Part shown: positions 53,979-64,000 of the stretch, piece after piece | Numbering within the stretch: position 1 is the first letter of the stretch | Layout of the letters: each line of letters starts with the position of its first letter | Assembly: GCA_028583605.1 (NCBI GenBank) | Contig: CM053326.1 | Span: 13,494,587-13,558,586 of the forward strand | Length of the DNA: 64,000 nt | DNA from: Dastarcus helophoroides | Lineage: Eukaryota > Arthropoda > Insecta > Coleoptera > Bothrideridae | Direction of reading: 5' to 3' | Translations under genes and position numbers: made by a program | Notes under the pieces: generated by a model | Told to the model about the DNA's origin: nothing | The model's database searches: none | Seen by the model: the letters and a program-made list of their open reading frames with translations, nothing else

Positions 53979-55821
53979 TCAAACACAATTTACATTTTAC
54001 GTCTTCGGATTTGAAGTTTACTTTTGTCTTTATAACTAATAATTGTTATTGTTATTTACTGCTGCATTGATTGCTTCTCCGTACCTTTGCATATAAACGT
54101 CCTGTACACCATTTATAGTTCCAGAACGGCAGGGAGATTTTTATGATCTTTGCTTTGCTGGATTTGTGTCAGCCTCGAATAGAATAACATTAAAATATCG
54201 AAAAAATCACGAAAAAAATAAATTTTTATAAGGAATCCGTCCCTGATTCATAAGAGGAACATAGGCAGAAATGTATCGCAACCTATATTAACCGTAAATA
54301 GATTGTAACCAGTTTCCAGTAGAAGCGTTTAGCGGTTTTTCACGTAGGATTTACTCGGAGCATATTAAATATTTTAAGGTAAAATTTAATTCAGGTAATA
54401 GGTCAACACAATATTTATAATTCTGAGGAGGTACGAAGTTCGCCAGGCCAGCTAATTTTAAGAATGAAAAAAACGAAACAAAATACATTGAACCTTGTAA
54501 ATGCAAATAATTTAAAAACGGATTAGATTTGGATGACCTAATAAAATAGTATCTTTTCTTTGTAGAAGTGGTCGTTCTTTTATATGGTCCACTTGTTTTA
54601 AATATAACTCAATAGATAACAAAAAATATGTTTTAATTTACGTAAATAATTATGTGAAGCTAGCGTCTTCTTGGAGTAAGTTCAAAATAAACCTAAAATT
54701 CGTAATTCCCACAGCGAAAAACATAAAACTTCGAAATAATAAATATATAGCTTCAAAATTTTCTTAATAATTGAAAAAATTTTAGAATAAAATTTAAACT
54801 TTGATTCTCTTAAACCGGTAACATTGTTATGTTGAGCTTAATTGTAATGTTTTGGTCTAATGTTTCTGGTTTAGCGTTGACCCATTCTTTCTGACTCACC
54901 CTATAAATATGTACTCGAGTTTGTCAGGTTGAGTTGAGATCAGAAAAATAATTATTTTTTTTCTAAGTTGGGGTGGTTATACAAAATTTTTAATTGATGG
55001 CTACTAAAGTAGTACTAAAATTTGGTGTAATCAAATTTAATTTTTAAAGTGGTCGTGATTTTTACGTTGACCCTGGTAACTTTGTACGAGAATAGTACAA
55101 AAATTTGGTATCAATAGTATTTTTTTTTCAAACGCGGTCGGATCACAAGTCAATGGACCTCTATTTACAATCGCGACAACTTAAACTCATAAACGAAGAG
55201 CTAAATCTTTTGAACATACCTGAAACGTGTGTTCAGAAAGTGTGTGTGTGTGTGAGAGAGTCCGGGTTTCGATTAGACGGAAGGAGTCTGTGACTTATAT
55301 AGCTTTTTGGCATAACAACAGCCAACCTACTGATATAGTCATCGACATGTTGAAAAGTGAAACCTGCTTCGATCATATCAAATGTTCCTCCTAACATCGT
55401 GGAATTTTTAATATTTATTGTTGTATTTATTGTCATGTAATACAGTTTATTAGTTATGAATAGAAACATAAAGGTTTTAATTTGTGTCACTTTCCCAATA
55501 AAACTTAAGTAAGATACTAACTTTTTATATTACCATTTTGGTAATATAAGAAACTATATAAACAAATGAAAAAAGTTAAGGTTGCTAAAAAAATATAATG
55601 ATGAGGTCATTATCCAAAAGTCAACAGCATTAGAAGATGAACATTTTAAAATTAGGAAAACCATGTATCAACGATTTTCTTAAAATTAAGAATTTACACA
55701 AATAAATCTTATTCCTAATTGCCAGTTTCTGACTTGGATTGTTATGTAAGATAGCAACTTTTCTATACCACCGTTTATGTATTTCTTTTGGTGGAACGGA
55801 TTGGTCCTTGGTTGTCTTCAA
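53979..55821. other. Spacer between the inverted copies, first part
   Basis: AT-rich DNA with a short (GT)n/(GA)n run at about 55241-55260 and a hairpin TTATATTACC/GGTAATATAA near 55530. No gene is supported. Confidence 0.4.
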
Positions 55822-56098
55822 AAATTGAAAAACAAATCTTGTCCCCTGAAACCAAGAAAGATTAAAAAACACAACAAAGGTTGCTCTAACGCGTTTCGAC
55901 ACCCAAGCTATCATCTTTAGAGAGATACTAACTAGTAATAATAGACTAGTAGACTAGACTAATAGAACTAGTAGTAGAGATACTAATTAGTATCTCTCTG
56001 AAGATGATAGCTTGGGTGTCGAAACGCTTTAGAGCAACCTTTATTGTGTTTTTTATTCTTATTTGGGTTCAGGGAACAAGATTTGTTTTTCAATTTTT
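55786..56098. mobile_element. Foldback element copy 3, with extended loop
   Basis: The palindrome arms at 55822-56098 match copies 1 and 2 ('CTTGTCCCCTGAAACCAAG', 'TTGCTCTAACGCGTTTCG'). The loop is enlarged by CTAGTA/ACTAGT-rich sequence between two AGAGAGATACTAA/TTAGTATCTCTCT blocks. The left flank (TTTTGGTGGAACGGATTGGT) matches copy 2. Confidence 0.85.
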
Positions 56099-59000
56099 CA
56101 ACCGTTTATGTAATCGAAAAAATGATGATAAGTCATTCTCCAAAAGTAAATGATATTATCAACTTTTGCATGTCAGGTTATTATGAAATTTATTCCAAAT
56201 TTTTTTAGCATCAGTATAATGACCCTCTGACTTACGATATACCCCCTATTTATTGCTTTATTTGTGAAGACAAAACCTTCAAACTTGCTTCACACAATGT
56301 ACTCATGAAATGTCAATTTCTGACATGAAAGTTATGCACATATATTCCTTGTATTTACCTGCTATCAGATTCCTCAAAAGTTGTAGTTTATTAATATAAT
56401 TTTTTCTAATCCCGTGATATTAGTTAACAGAGATGGTTTTTATATCAAAATTATATTAATCTTACATAGGCAGATGATGGGACTGTGGTATAAGGAAAAA
56501 GCACAATTTAAGACAAGTCTTCCCATATATTCAATTTTTCCCGGAAATGGAACTGAAATTAGTTACAAACGTAAGATTACAAATCAGACCCGTAACAAGG
56601 GAAATTTTTTGGCTTCACACTAGATAGAACTGAATTTTCCAGATGTGCGACCTTTTTAAAAACCATTTTTAATGGATATGGAGATAAAACGTAGATTTGC
56701 TAATGAAATGGTTAATACTAGGCACCCGAGTACCTTTTAAAGTTTTTTTTTAACGCATATACTTTATTCTTCTAACTTGTAGAAGCTTCAGATACTCAGC
56801 AATTGTAAAAGAGGGCTTCCTATTTTACAGGCTTTAAACCGAGGCAATATCCGTTAGTATTCTTTTGCCAAAGGAAAATTAAGTGCTCGAGGCTACTGGA
56901 CGCGAATCCTTCTTTGAGAGAGTTGAGGTAGTGCAAGTTTTTAAGAATAAACGCACTAATGTTGGTTATATAGTTTACGCAATTAAAACATTCGTATCTG
57001 TCCTTTGCTGTCCTATATCAGTTCAAGAAAACTAAAAATCTTTGGGTTCTCAATCTTACCTTGCAAGCAGCAGTATATCAGTATTCTCTGCAGGCATACC
57101 ACCAAATTAAAATGCTGATATTTTTAAGAGAAGAATTCGCTAAACTAGAAATTGCCTGTTATCTAACTCAGTCATCAATGAAACAGCTCTACTTAATCAT
57201 CGAGGAAGAAACGGTTTCCTATTATTTTGCCTATTTCATGAATGTTTTAACCGATGACACTCTGTCATCTATGTACACTAGCGTCTTCTAGTAGGGGAGC
57301 CCAAGAGGTTAAATGCGAATTTACTAGAACGTTGTGGGGACCTATTGGATTGCGAAGATTAGCTGCTAAAAAGAAAAAAGTTTATACGATGTGTGTTCAG
57401 TCGGGGGAAGAGCGTGTATAAATTTTTAAAAATGTAATAAAATAGTCACAAAGTTATACTAGAACGCATCAGACATTAATAGCGTGTACGCCCTACGTGT
57501 TTCTAGTAACGGAGAGATTATTAATCTGCCAGCTTGCTAGCTAGTGGTGGCCGTATGAAGGGGTATAAAATGGAAAAACAAAATTATTGGAGCTTATCAG
57601 ATCTTTAGTAGGAACTCTAAAAGATGTCATGTTCAAAAGACTGACGATTTGAACGCGACTGGAACTCATGGGTGATTTTTGAAAATGTTTAAGAAAATCG
57701 TGACCTTGAAATACTCGAGCGCGGCAGATTTGTATAGAAACGGTTCAGCTTGATGTCCTTATCGTGTTGGCCTATAATCTGAGAATTATGTGGAGAAATT
57801 TTCTTGATCTGAAAGTATGAAAAACATGTGTATGCTTTTTTTTATTGCTGAATGGAAAAATTACAATGAACAGAAAATAGTATATAATGTAAAAAAATGA
57901 GAGTCGTTGATTGCTCTGAGATAAGAAACTTTTTGAACAGGTGAGTTATCGATAAATATTTGACTATGATACCCTAGCCACATTAGAACATTAGATATGT
58001 CATGCATATGCGCACCACATTTTATATTGATGATTTTAGCTACTCCGGCTTGAGAAAATAGGCAGATTATATTATTTCCGTGATCCTTAAATTATTTCCT
58101 TCAAAATGAAAAAAAAAATAACTGCGTTCGAATATTTCAAGGGTGACCTTTTTTTGCAACTTTGTGACTCGCCAATTTTTTTTAAATCACATTCAAATCG
58201 TCAGGTTTCGGATTATAAACTTTTCTGCATATAATTAACTCACTCTGACACACTCGAATTTTTTGGGGATCGATTTTTTTTTACTAATCTGATTGGATTG
58301 GTTGTCTTAGACGCACGCCCCTATATTAAGGGTTCATATATGGTGGTGGGTCATAAGAGGGTGCAAGGTTTCTCTACTTATGCCAGTCTGCCACGCTTAC
58401 AAAAATTCCAAAATCCCCGCTTAGGCCCCCTTACTATTCATCTTTAAAATCTTGCACTGTCATGATTTCCTCAAATATGATACAACTTCCAGTAGCTTCA
58501 AGAACTAAAATTCTCTTAGCAAAAGAAGACTCATGTTATCAAAGCCTGTAAAATAAGATGTTCTCCTGCATAACAGCTGAGTACGTAAAGCTTCTGGGAG
58601 CTGTGGAAATGAAGTAAATATTTTCGAAATAAAAAAAATCAGGAAAGTTGTCGGGTGCTAATATGGTAGCACTCATTTCACCATGAGTCTTAGTATTTTT
58701 TGAAAATTGACCCAACTCATAAGATATCTAAACATCTTCGTTATTTTCAATTTTTTGGCATTATTGTATTAAAACTTTTTTGCTTTAAATAAAAATTCTC
58801 TATTTAATAGTAATGTAATATACAGGGCGTGCCATTAAAAAAATATGTTTTTGGTTAATAGTTCTAAAACACGATGCTCAATTGGTTTTTCGTTTTCGCC
58901 AGTGCAGTCGCCTTAAAAAATACTACAACTTTGCCTATTTGGTTAAAAATCTTGGTGCAATGATGAGCAGGATGAGCGATTCCACCAAGATTTGAGGTCA

Positions 59001-59283
59001 TGGAGGCACGGTATCAAGGTAGATGGGATGCAAAGGTGAATATATATACAATGAGGTTAATTAACAATCATCAGACGAAAATGTCGACACAATAAACACT
59101 AAAGAAAAAACTTCAAATTGTTTGTTTAATGCTTTGCAAAAAAATGCTATTTGTATAAACACAATTAGATTTACAGTAATATCTATTCTTTGCATGAACC
59201 AAATTGTTATTTGTTAACAGTATATTTGCTATCTTTCACCTTTATTTCCTTTATATGCGCATATTGAATGACTTTTGGGACAG
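56099..59283. other. Spacer between the inverted copies, second part
   Basis: I see no recognisable gene. A 76-residue open frame at 57061-57291 has no family features. CAGGGCGTGCCATTAAAAAA at about 58826 resembles the end of the mariner relic at 9653, suggesting a related remnant. Confidence 0.4.
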
Positions 59284-61762
59284 CAGGCGCGGATCCAGAA
59301 AGGTTTTTGCGGGGGCACTTCCATTCCCACTCAACCCCCCTTTTACATGCATGAGTAGCGCCGCAGTCAAAAATTTCAAGAAATTTCATGGTCATGTGAG
59401 ATTTTCAATTCAAAGTTGAATAATATAAAAACAATAATTTTTATAGGAAACCAAGATCAAAATTCAACATATTGCATAAATAAACATTTTATTTGCGACT
59501 AAAAATATATAAGATTTTTATTTCAAACTGAAAATTGTCAAGTATATACCATATAACACAAATAAAATTACAAAATTACGCAACTAAAAGGTTAACATAT
59601 AGAACAAAAACTATAAAAGTCAATATTGTTTTTCGTTAAATTGCATGTTTATAATCGAAATCTTAGAACAAAAGTAAAACCTGAAACTCTGTGCTTAAAT
59701 TATTTGGAATTAGGAAATTATGAAATAAATAATAATAAAGTAAATTTAAAAATGGTCAAAATTTCGAAAAAGAAACTCTTAATTTGTGGCAGAAAAAGAG
59801 TAAAGAATTTTAAATTTCAAGATCAATGTTAAAATTTCTGTGCCAATTTTGAGAAAATGATATACTTTAAAAAATCCATAATTCAGAAAAAGAAATTTTT
59901 CTTTAAATTTAAAAAGAAAAATTCATAACTTTTGCAAAGCTTCTCTTCACTTTCATTTCCTTATAAAATTTTGCTAGCCAGATATTTTTTTATCTTAGTC
60001 AAACATTGTGAAAAAACAAATAAAACCAATAATACACACACAAAACTAAACGTAAATGTTTTTTTTTATTTTCAAACTATGTCGCTGTATAGAGTATATG
60101 AATATGGAAGGAAAACTAAAAGACTGACTGAAAAAAATCACTGAACAATTTGAGATAAAATTTTGCTTTGTTTTGGTTTTGACTGTTTGGTAAATTCTGG
60201 GAACCCTTGTAAGCGATAATTACCAAGCTTAGCATCACCACAAAATAAGTTATTTATTTTGTGGCGTCACAGCATCAGATTACATTCCTAAATAAGAAAA
60301 TCACTGGTTACAAAGCACGAAGTCCATAAAATCAAGTCGATTATTTATTAGAAGAATTTCTGTGAGGCGATAATCCATGTATCAACAGCCTCGATTCTAT
60401 TATGGAGTTTAAAACAGACCTCAAAAAATGTATGTGACAAAACCCAGAGAGTAAAAAATTAGTCATTTTAAATTACATTTTATTAATATTCGAATATCAT
60501 TATGAATGACATTGTTTAACCTTTTTTTTTAAATTTTAATTATTAGATCCCTCTATATGTCGTACAGTTTGCATTTAACATAGAAACAAAGGCAGCGGGC
60601 TTAAATTAATTATATCAAATGAATTATAAAGCGATTTAAGAATTACTTTTTTCAATACCCCAAGATGGTTTCAGGCGCCAAAAACCCCCATAGAATAAAA
60701 AAAAGCAATAATAAAAAATAAAAATAAAAGTGTAAACTTGTAACTTCGAGAAAAGTATCGAAATTTCTTGCAGATTCATAAAATTCGTTTAGAAATGGGT
60801 TGAAGCTCGAAATATTGGCATTAAAATTTGGAAAAGAAAAACGACAGACACAAATTTCCCGAAAAATTGACGTTTCGTATTTGAAATTAAAATGTTATGG
60901 GAAAAGTTAAAATTGGAATTAAAAAAACGAAAAGAAAGTTAATTTTTAAACTGTCATTAATTCTGTAATAGAAGAGGCCAGCTCAAACAAAAATTTTTCT
61001 GGAGTTATGGGTGCTCTTTTGAGGAACGTATTCAAACCAGAGTGTTTCAGGTCATTAGTACTTTGGGAAAACATATCTTTTAATTTGTAATTACCTGTTT
61101 CTTTTCTCTATTTTGATGATTTACTTTGCCTTACGATCCGGACTCTAACCGCTAGTAATTGATATAATCGTTTAGATATCGATAAACATTTAATGATAAA
61201 TGTACTTTTTAAGAAGCAGTTTATAAATGTCTTGCTGAAAACTTCATAAAAAATACACCATTATAAAAATGTAAGCCTACAAAGCTTAACTGAGTTATAG
61301 AAATAAATTAAATAATAAGTAGCTATTTTTGGTCACTTCATGAAGATCTAAATTTCGAGCAGCTGCAGAAAATAATTTTTCCTGAATTTGCTTAAGTCAA
61401 TTATTCGAGTGGTAAACATTTAAACGTTTGAAAACATAAATAGTCGCATGTTCGACAACATAAAATCCTGGGCGATATTTACTTTACAATTCGCAAAAAT
61501 GTCCCAAAGGAGGTGCCGCTGTGCCCCAAGAAATCTAATCAGCAAAAGTATTACGAATTATAGCACCGAATGTTAGTCATTGTCAAATTAGCTGTTAAAA
61601 TATATGGAATATACAATGATATATCAATTTAGCATAAGAATATTTCTACAACTTTTTATTTTTTATTTTATTTCGTATTTTTCAATTATTTATTTCCTAC
61701 TTCTTGAGCATATCGGTGGGGGGGGGGGAGAACTTGACTCTGGTGTCCCCGCCACTGCCCTG
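59284..61762 (-). mobile_element. 2.5-kb GGATCC-ended element, copy B (inverted)
   Basis: This is the reverse complement of copy A without its nested insertion. Its outer ends read CAGGCGCGGATCCAG at 59284 and CCGCCACTGCCCTG at 61762, with a G-run hairpin near 61718-61757. Together with copy A it forms a long inverted repeat with about 5.3 kb between the arms. Small private differences include a segment near 60400-60600 that does not align with copy A. Confidence 0.85.
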
Positions 61763-62321
61763 TAGACTAAAAAGTTGACGTGATAGACAGAAACTGTAAT
61801 ATATAATAAAATAAAATAAATATAATATAATAGTTATAATAGTGACAGTTGCAGTTAATGTAAAATTTAAATAGTAAAATTACTAGTAAGTATGTTAAAA
61901 GTGTTCAGAAGTACAACGAAACCATTATGCATCCAAAAGAATACTCATTAAACCAAACTATATTTTTTATTATCATTTATGTGTTTTACAGTTGCGTTTG
62001 CAAACCAGGCCCCACTCCAATTTTATCAAATCGGTTATTGTATATTTTTGAATTGTTACCTCGTAAATAAGATATGCTTCCGTAATATTAGGCACTAGAT
62101 GCATTCAATTTCTAGAAAATGTTTCACAACGTTTAAAAGTATTTTCCTTGAGATACATTACATATTGTTCAGGATTTTGTAATAAATCATTTTATACTAT
62201 GATAAAATTGAGAATTATTTATTGCTGCTATGGATTGATACCATTTGCAATAAAGCAAATTAATCGTTTTTACACATTTGCACTCCTACATTCATTGGTA
62301 TTTTATTTAGGAATTTAAAAG
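61763..62321. other. AT-rich DNA
   Basis: No exon or element end is supported here. Confidence 0.4.
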
Positions 62322-62627
62322 CTGTTTCCATGGAAAAAAGTTAGTGAATATCTTTTAACTAAAAGCGGGTCATTATCCAGATGTAGAGATGTTTCACCAT
62401 TTTCCTTATGGTTTCTTAATTATAAGGTAAGATTAGTAGAAATTAATGTGTTCCATTTTTCTTTCTGTTCATCAAATATTTGTGTTCTGTAGAAAATTTT
62501 GCTGCATTATCTTTTGTTAAGAGCTATTCTTGTAGCTATTTATTTCCCTAATGCAATAGCACTTCACGATTTATAACATTTTCTTCTATAGGTGGGATTG
62601 GCATGGGAATATGGTCCTTATTTCTAA
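62322..62627 (+). CDS. Possible last two exons of an unrecognised gene (low confidence)
   Basis: An open segment 62322-62426 encodes about 35 residues ('FPWKKVSEYLLTKSG...VSPFSLWFLNYK') and ends at a good donor (AAG|GTAAGA). A second segment 62592-62627, after TTCTTCTATAG, continues in the same phase with 'VGLAWEYGPYF' and TAA. An AATAAA follows 51 bp later (62678-62683). Against this, an in-frame stop just upstream forces the first exon to start at or after 62322, behind a weak acceptor. I also cannot name a family, so chance is possible. Upstream exons were not found. Confidence 0.22.
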
Positions 62628-62799
62628 TGCCGGGATTTCGCGATTATATTTGATCAATTGATTGATTGAAGGTTACAAATAAAATAGAAGAAAATTTTAT
62701 AGAAGTTAGCTTTTTAATTAACAAATCAATATTTGGACAGCAATCAACGTAATCAAAATTTCGACAGTCCTCCTCACTCTTCTTCCGACTAACCAGACT

Positions 62800-63265
62800 T
62801 TTAAAATCATTACAGGATATACTTCTATCGTGTCAAAGAACTACTGAAAGTGTTCGACGTTTCGCCCACCATCGTAGAGGGCTTCTTCAGGAACAAAGAA
62901 AAGAAAACAATAAATAAAAAGGAAAATATAAGGAAATATGCAAAATGACAGAATGAAAAGAATAAAGAGTTTCGCCTCTGGTATGGTGGACATACTGAGT
63001 TACCATGTTCTTCTGTCCAAACTTTGTTATCCTTTGTACCAATTTTCAATTCAGAAGAATTTCGCCTCTGGTATGGTGGACATACCGTGCTCTGATGTTT
63101 TGAAATTGGCCTTTTCATTCTTTCATTTTGCATATTCCCTTATATTTCCTTTTTTATTTATTGTCGAAAACTTTTAGTAGTTCTTTGACACGGTCCATTC
63201 CCGAAAGAAGTATATCCTGTACTGACTCTGGCCGTGGCTGCCTTCGTTATCATTTTAAAATCATT
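62800..63265. repeat. Inverted pair of the GATGGTGGGCGAAACG repeat
   Basis: The minus-strand copy (about 62810-62963) and the plus-strand copy (about 62966-63255) are head to head and related to 32600-32925. In the plus copy the unit TTTCGCCTCTGGTATGGTGG is duplicated (62969 and 63060). A block of about 60 bp containing the CCTGAAGAAG...GAAACG hairpin is missing near 63163. Confidence 0.78.
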
Positions 63266-64000
63266 AACTGTTTATGTTATAATTATTCTTTTTCAATATC
63301 TCTTTAAACTTACAAAAATTGAAAAAACCTTTATGTGACTAACTATGGAAATAAACGTTGAAAATCAACAAAACTCCCTTTTAACATAAAACGGTGACTT
63401 TCAGGTAACTCCCCCGCAGCAGCTAACAAAAGGCAAAACGTATTCAAAAATAATATCAACCAGTCACATTTCTATTAAATATAAAGAAGACTAAGTTAAT
63501 AGGAACATTTTAATTTGAATTAGGAAAGCATCATTTGAGCAATAATTACAAGTCCGTCACCAAACTTTTTAGTTCATAACAAAAAAAAAATATTTCAAGC
63601 ATGCATAGCAACCTCGGTGGGTTAATTTACGGTACTTGCTTGGAATAAAACTTTGTATTTTATATTAAAAAGATAAGTGATATCAATCCCGAACATCCCG
63701 GGATGAAATCCTCTAGATGGTAATAAAAGTTACCAAAAATGTTGTGCGCGAAAAATGTATCATTATCAATCAAAATACAAAATATTAATTTAGTCTTTAA
63801 TTTCAATAGATGTTTTATGTTCAGGTATATGTCACCAGCTATTATCTGCCACTTCATCTGCGAAATTGAATGAATAATTGTACAATTGAATTTAGTACAA
63901 TAAGTTGATGATGGTAGTAATCATCAGCTAAACCAAATAATATGTTCTGCATATGCTGTCTATCCATCATTTTAATAAGATTTTCTCGTCTGCAAGATGA
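63266..64000. other. Right edge, AT-rich DNA
   Basis: Nothing recognisable. A 65-residue minus-strand open frame at 63660-63857 has no supporting features. Confidence 0.4.

Noticed and set aside
57061..57291. 76-residue open frame with ordinary-looking composition
   Set aside because: There is no recognised family, no splice context and no neighbouring exons. It could not be supported.
1..64000. tRNA, rRNA or snRNA genes
   Set aside because: I saw no cloverleaf with A and B boxes and no rRNA-like conserved blocks. A covariance-model scan would be needed to exclude degenerate copies.

Overview
This window is eukaryotic nuclear DNA, almost certainly from an insect or other arthropod. It is strongly AT-rich, has two spliced genes with canonical GT-AG introns, and most of the rest is transposons of types typical of insects: Ty3/gypsy, a DUF4817-type mariner-like element, pogo/Tigger, RNase H-bearing non-LTR elements and many non-autonomous hAT-like elements. 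The species and order cannot be settled from the sequence alone.

Two host genes can be rebuilt completely, both on the plus strand. L2HGDH (mitochondrial L-2-hydroxyglutarate dehydrogenase) has four coding exons between 7946 and 24780 and encodes about 450 residues. PGAP2 (Golgi GPI-anchor remodelling factor) has three coding exons between 37667 and 48221 and encodes about 253 residues. Both mix tiny introns (62 and 55 bp) with introns of 6 to 10 kb swollen by nested transposons. The two proteins act in unrelated pathways and are simply neighbours. A weak candidate for the last exons of a third gene lies at 62322-62627.

Layout. 1-2495: 3' part of a broken gypsy element with its LTR. 3194-6131: hAT-like composite holding repeat arrays and a nested hAT MITE. 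6168-7555: dead mariner-like element, ending 390 bp before the L2HGDH start codon. 8041-17503 (L2HGDH intron 1): MITEs, a mariner relic, a non-LTR fragment and repeat arrays. 18421-24377 (intron 3): repeat arrays, a Tigger element with one stop codon, a foldback element and two opposed non-LTR fragments. 25700-28160: dead non-LTR element on the minus strand. 28339-31499: hAT-like element with perfect ends and an 8-bp target duplication, filled with short degenerate repeats. 31505-37545: more repeats, including a 2.3-kb array and ATCGATG-rich repeats just upstream of PGAP2. 38350-48087: PGAP2 intron 2, with arrays and hairpin elements. 48222-64000: gene-poor DNA dominated by a 2.5-2.9 kb element present twice in opposite orientation (51049-53978 and 59284-61762).

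The most striking feature is a family of arrays built from a roughly 20-bp unit (AAATTTCGA plus a TTTTTTCTC or GAGAAAAAA run). They occur in both orientations in a dozen or more blocks, and at 28339-31499 they form the interior of a mobile element with clear hAT hallmarks. This suggests that hAT-like non-autonomous elements have spread satellite-like cargo through introns and intergenic DNA.
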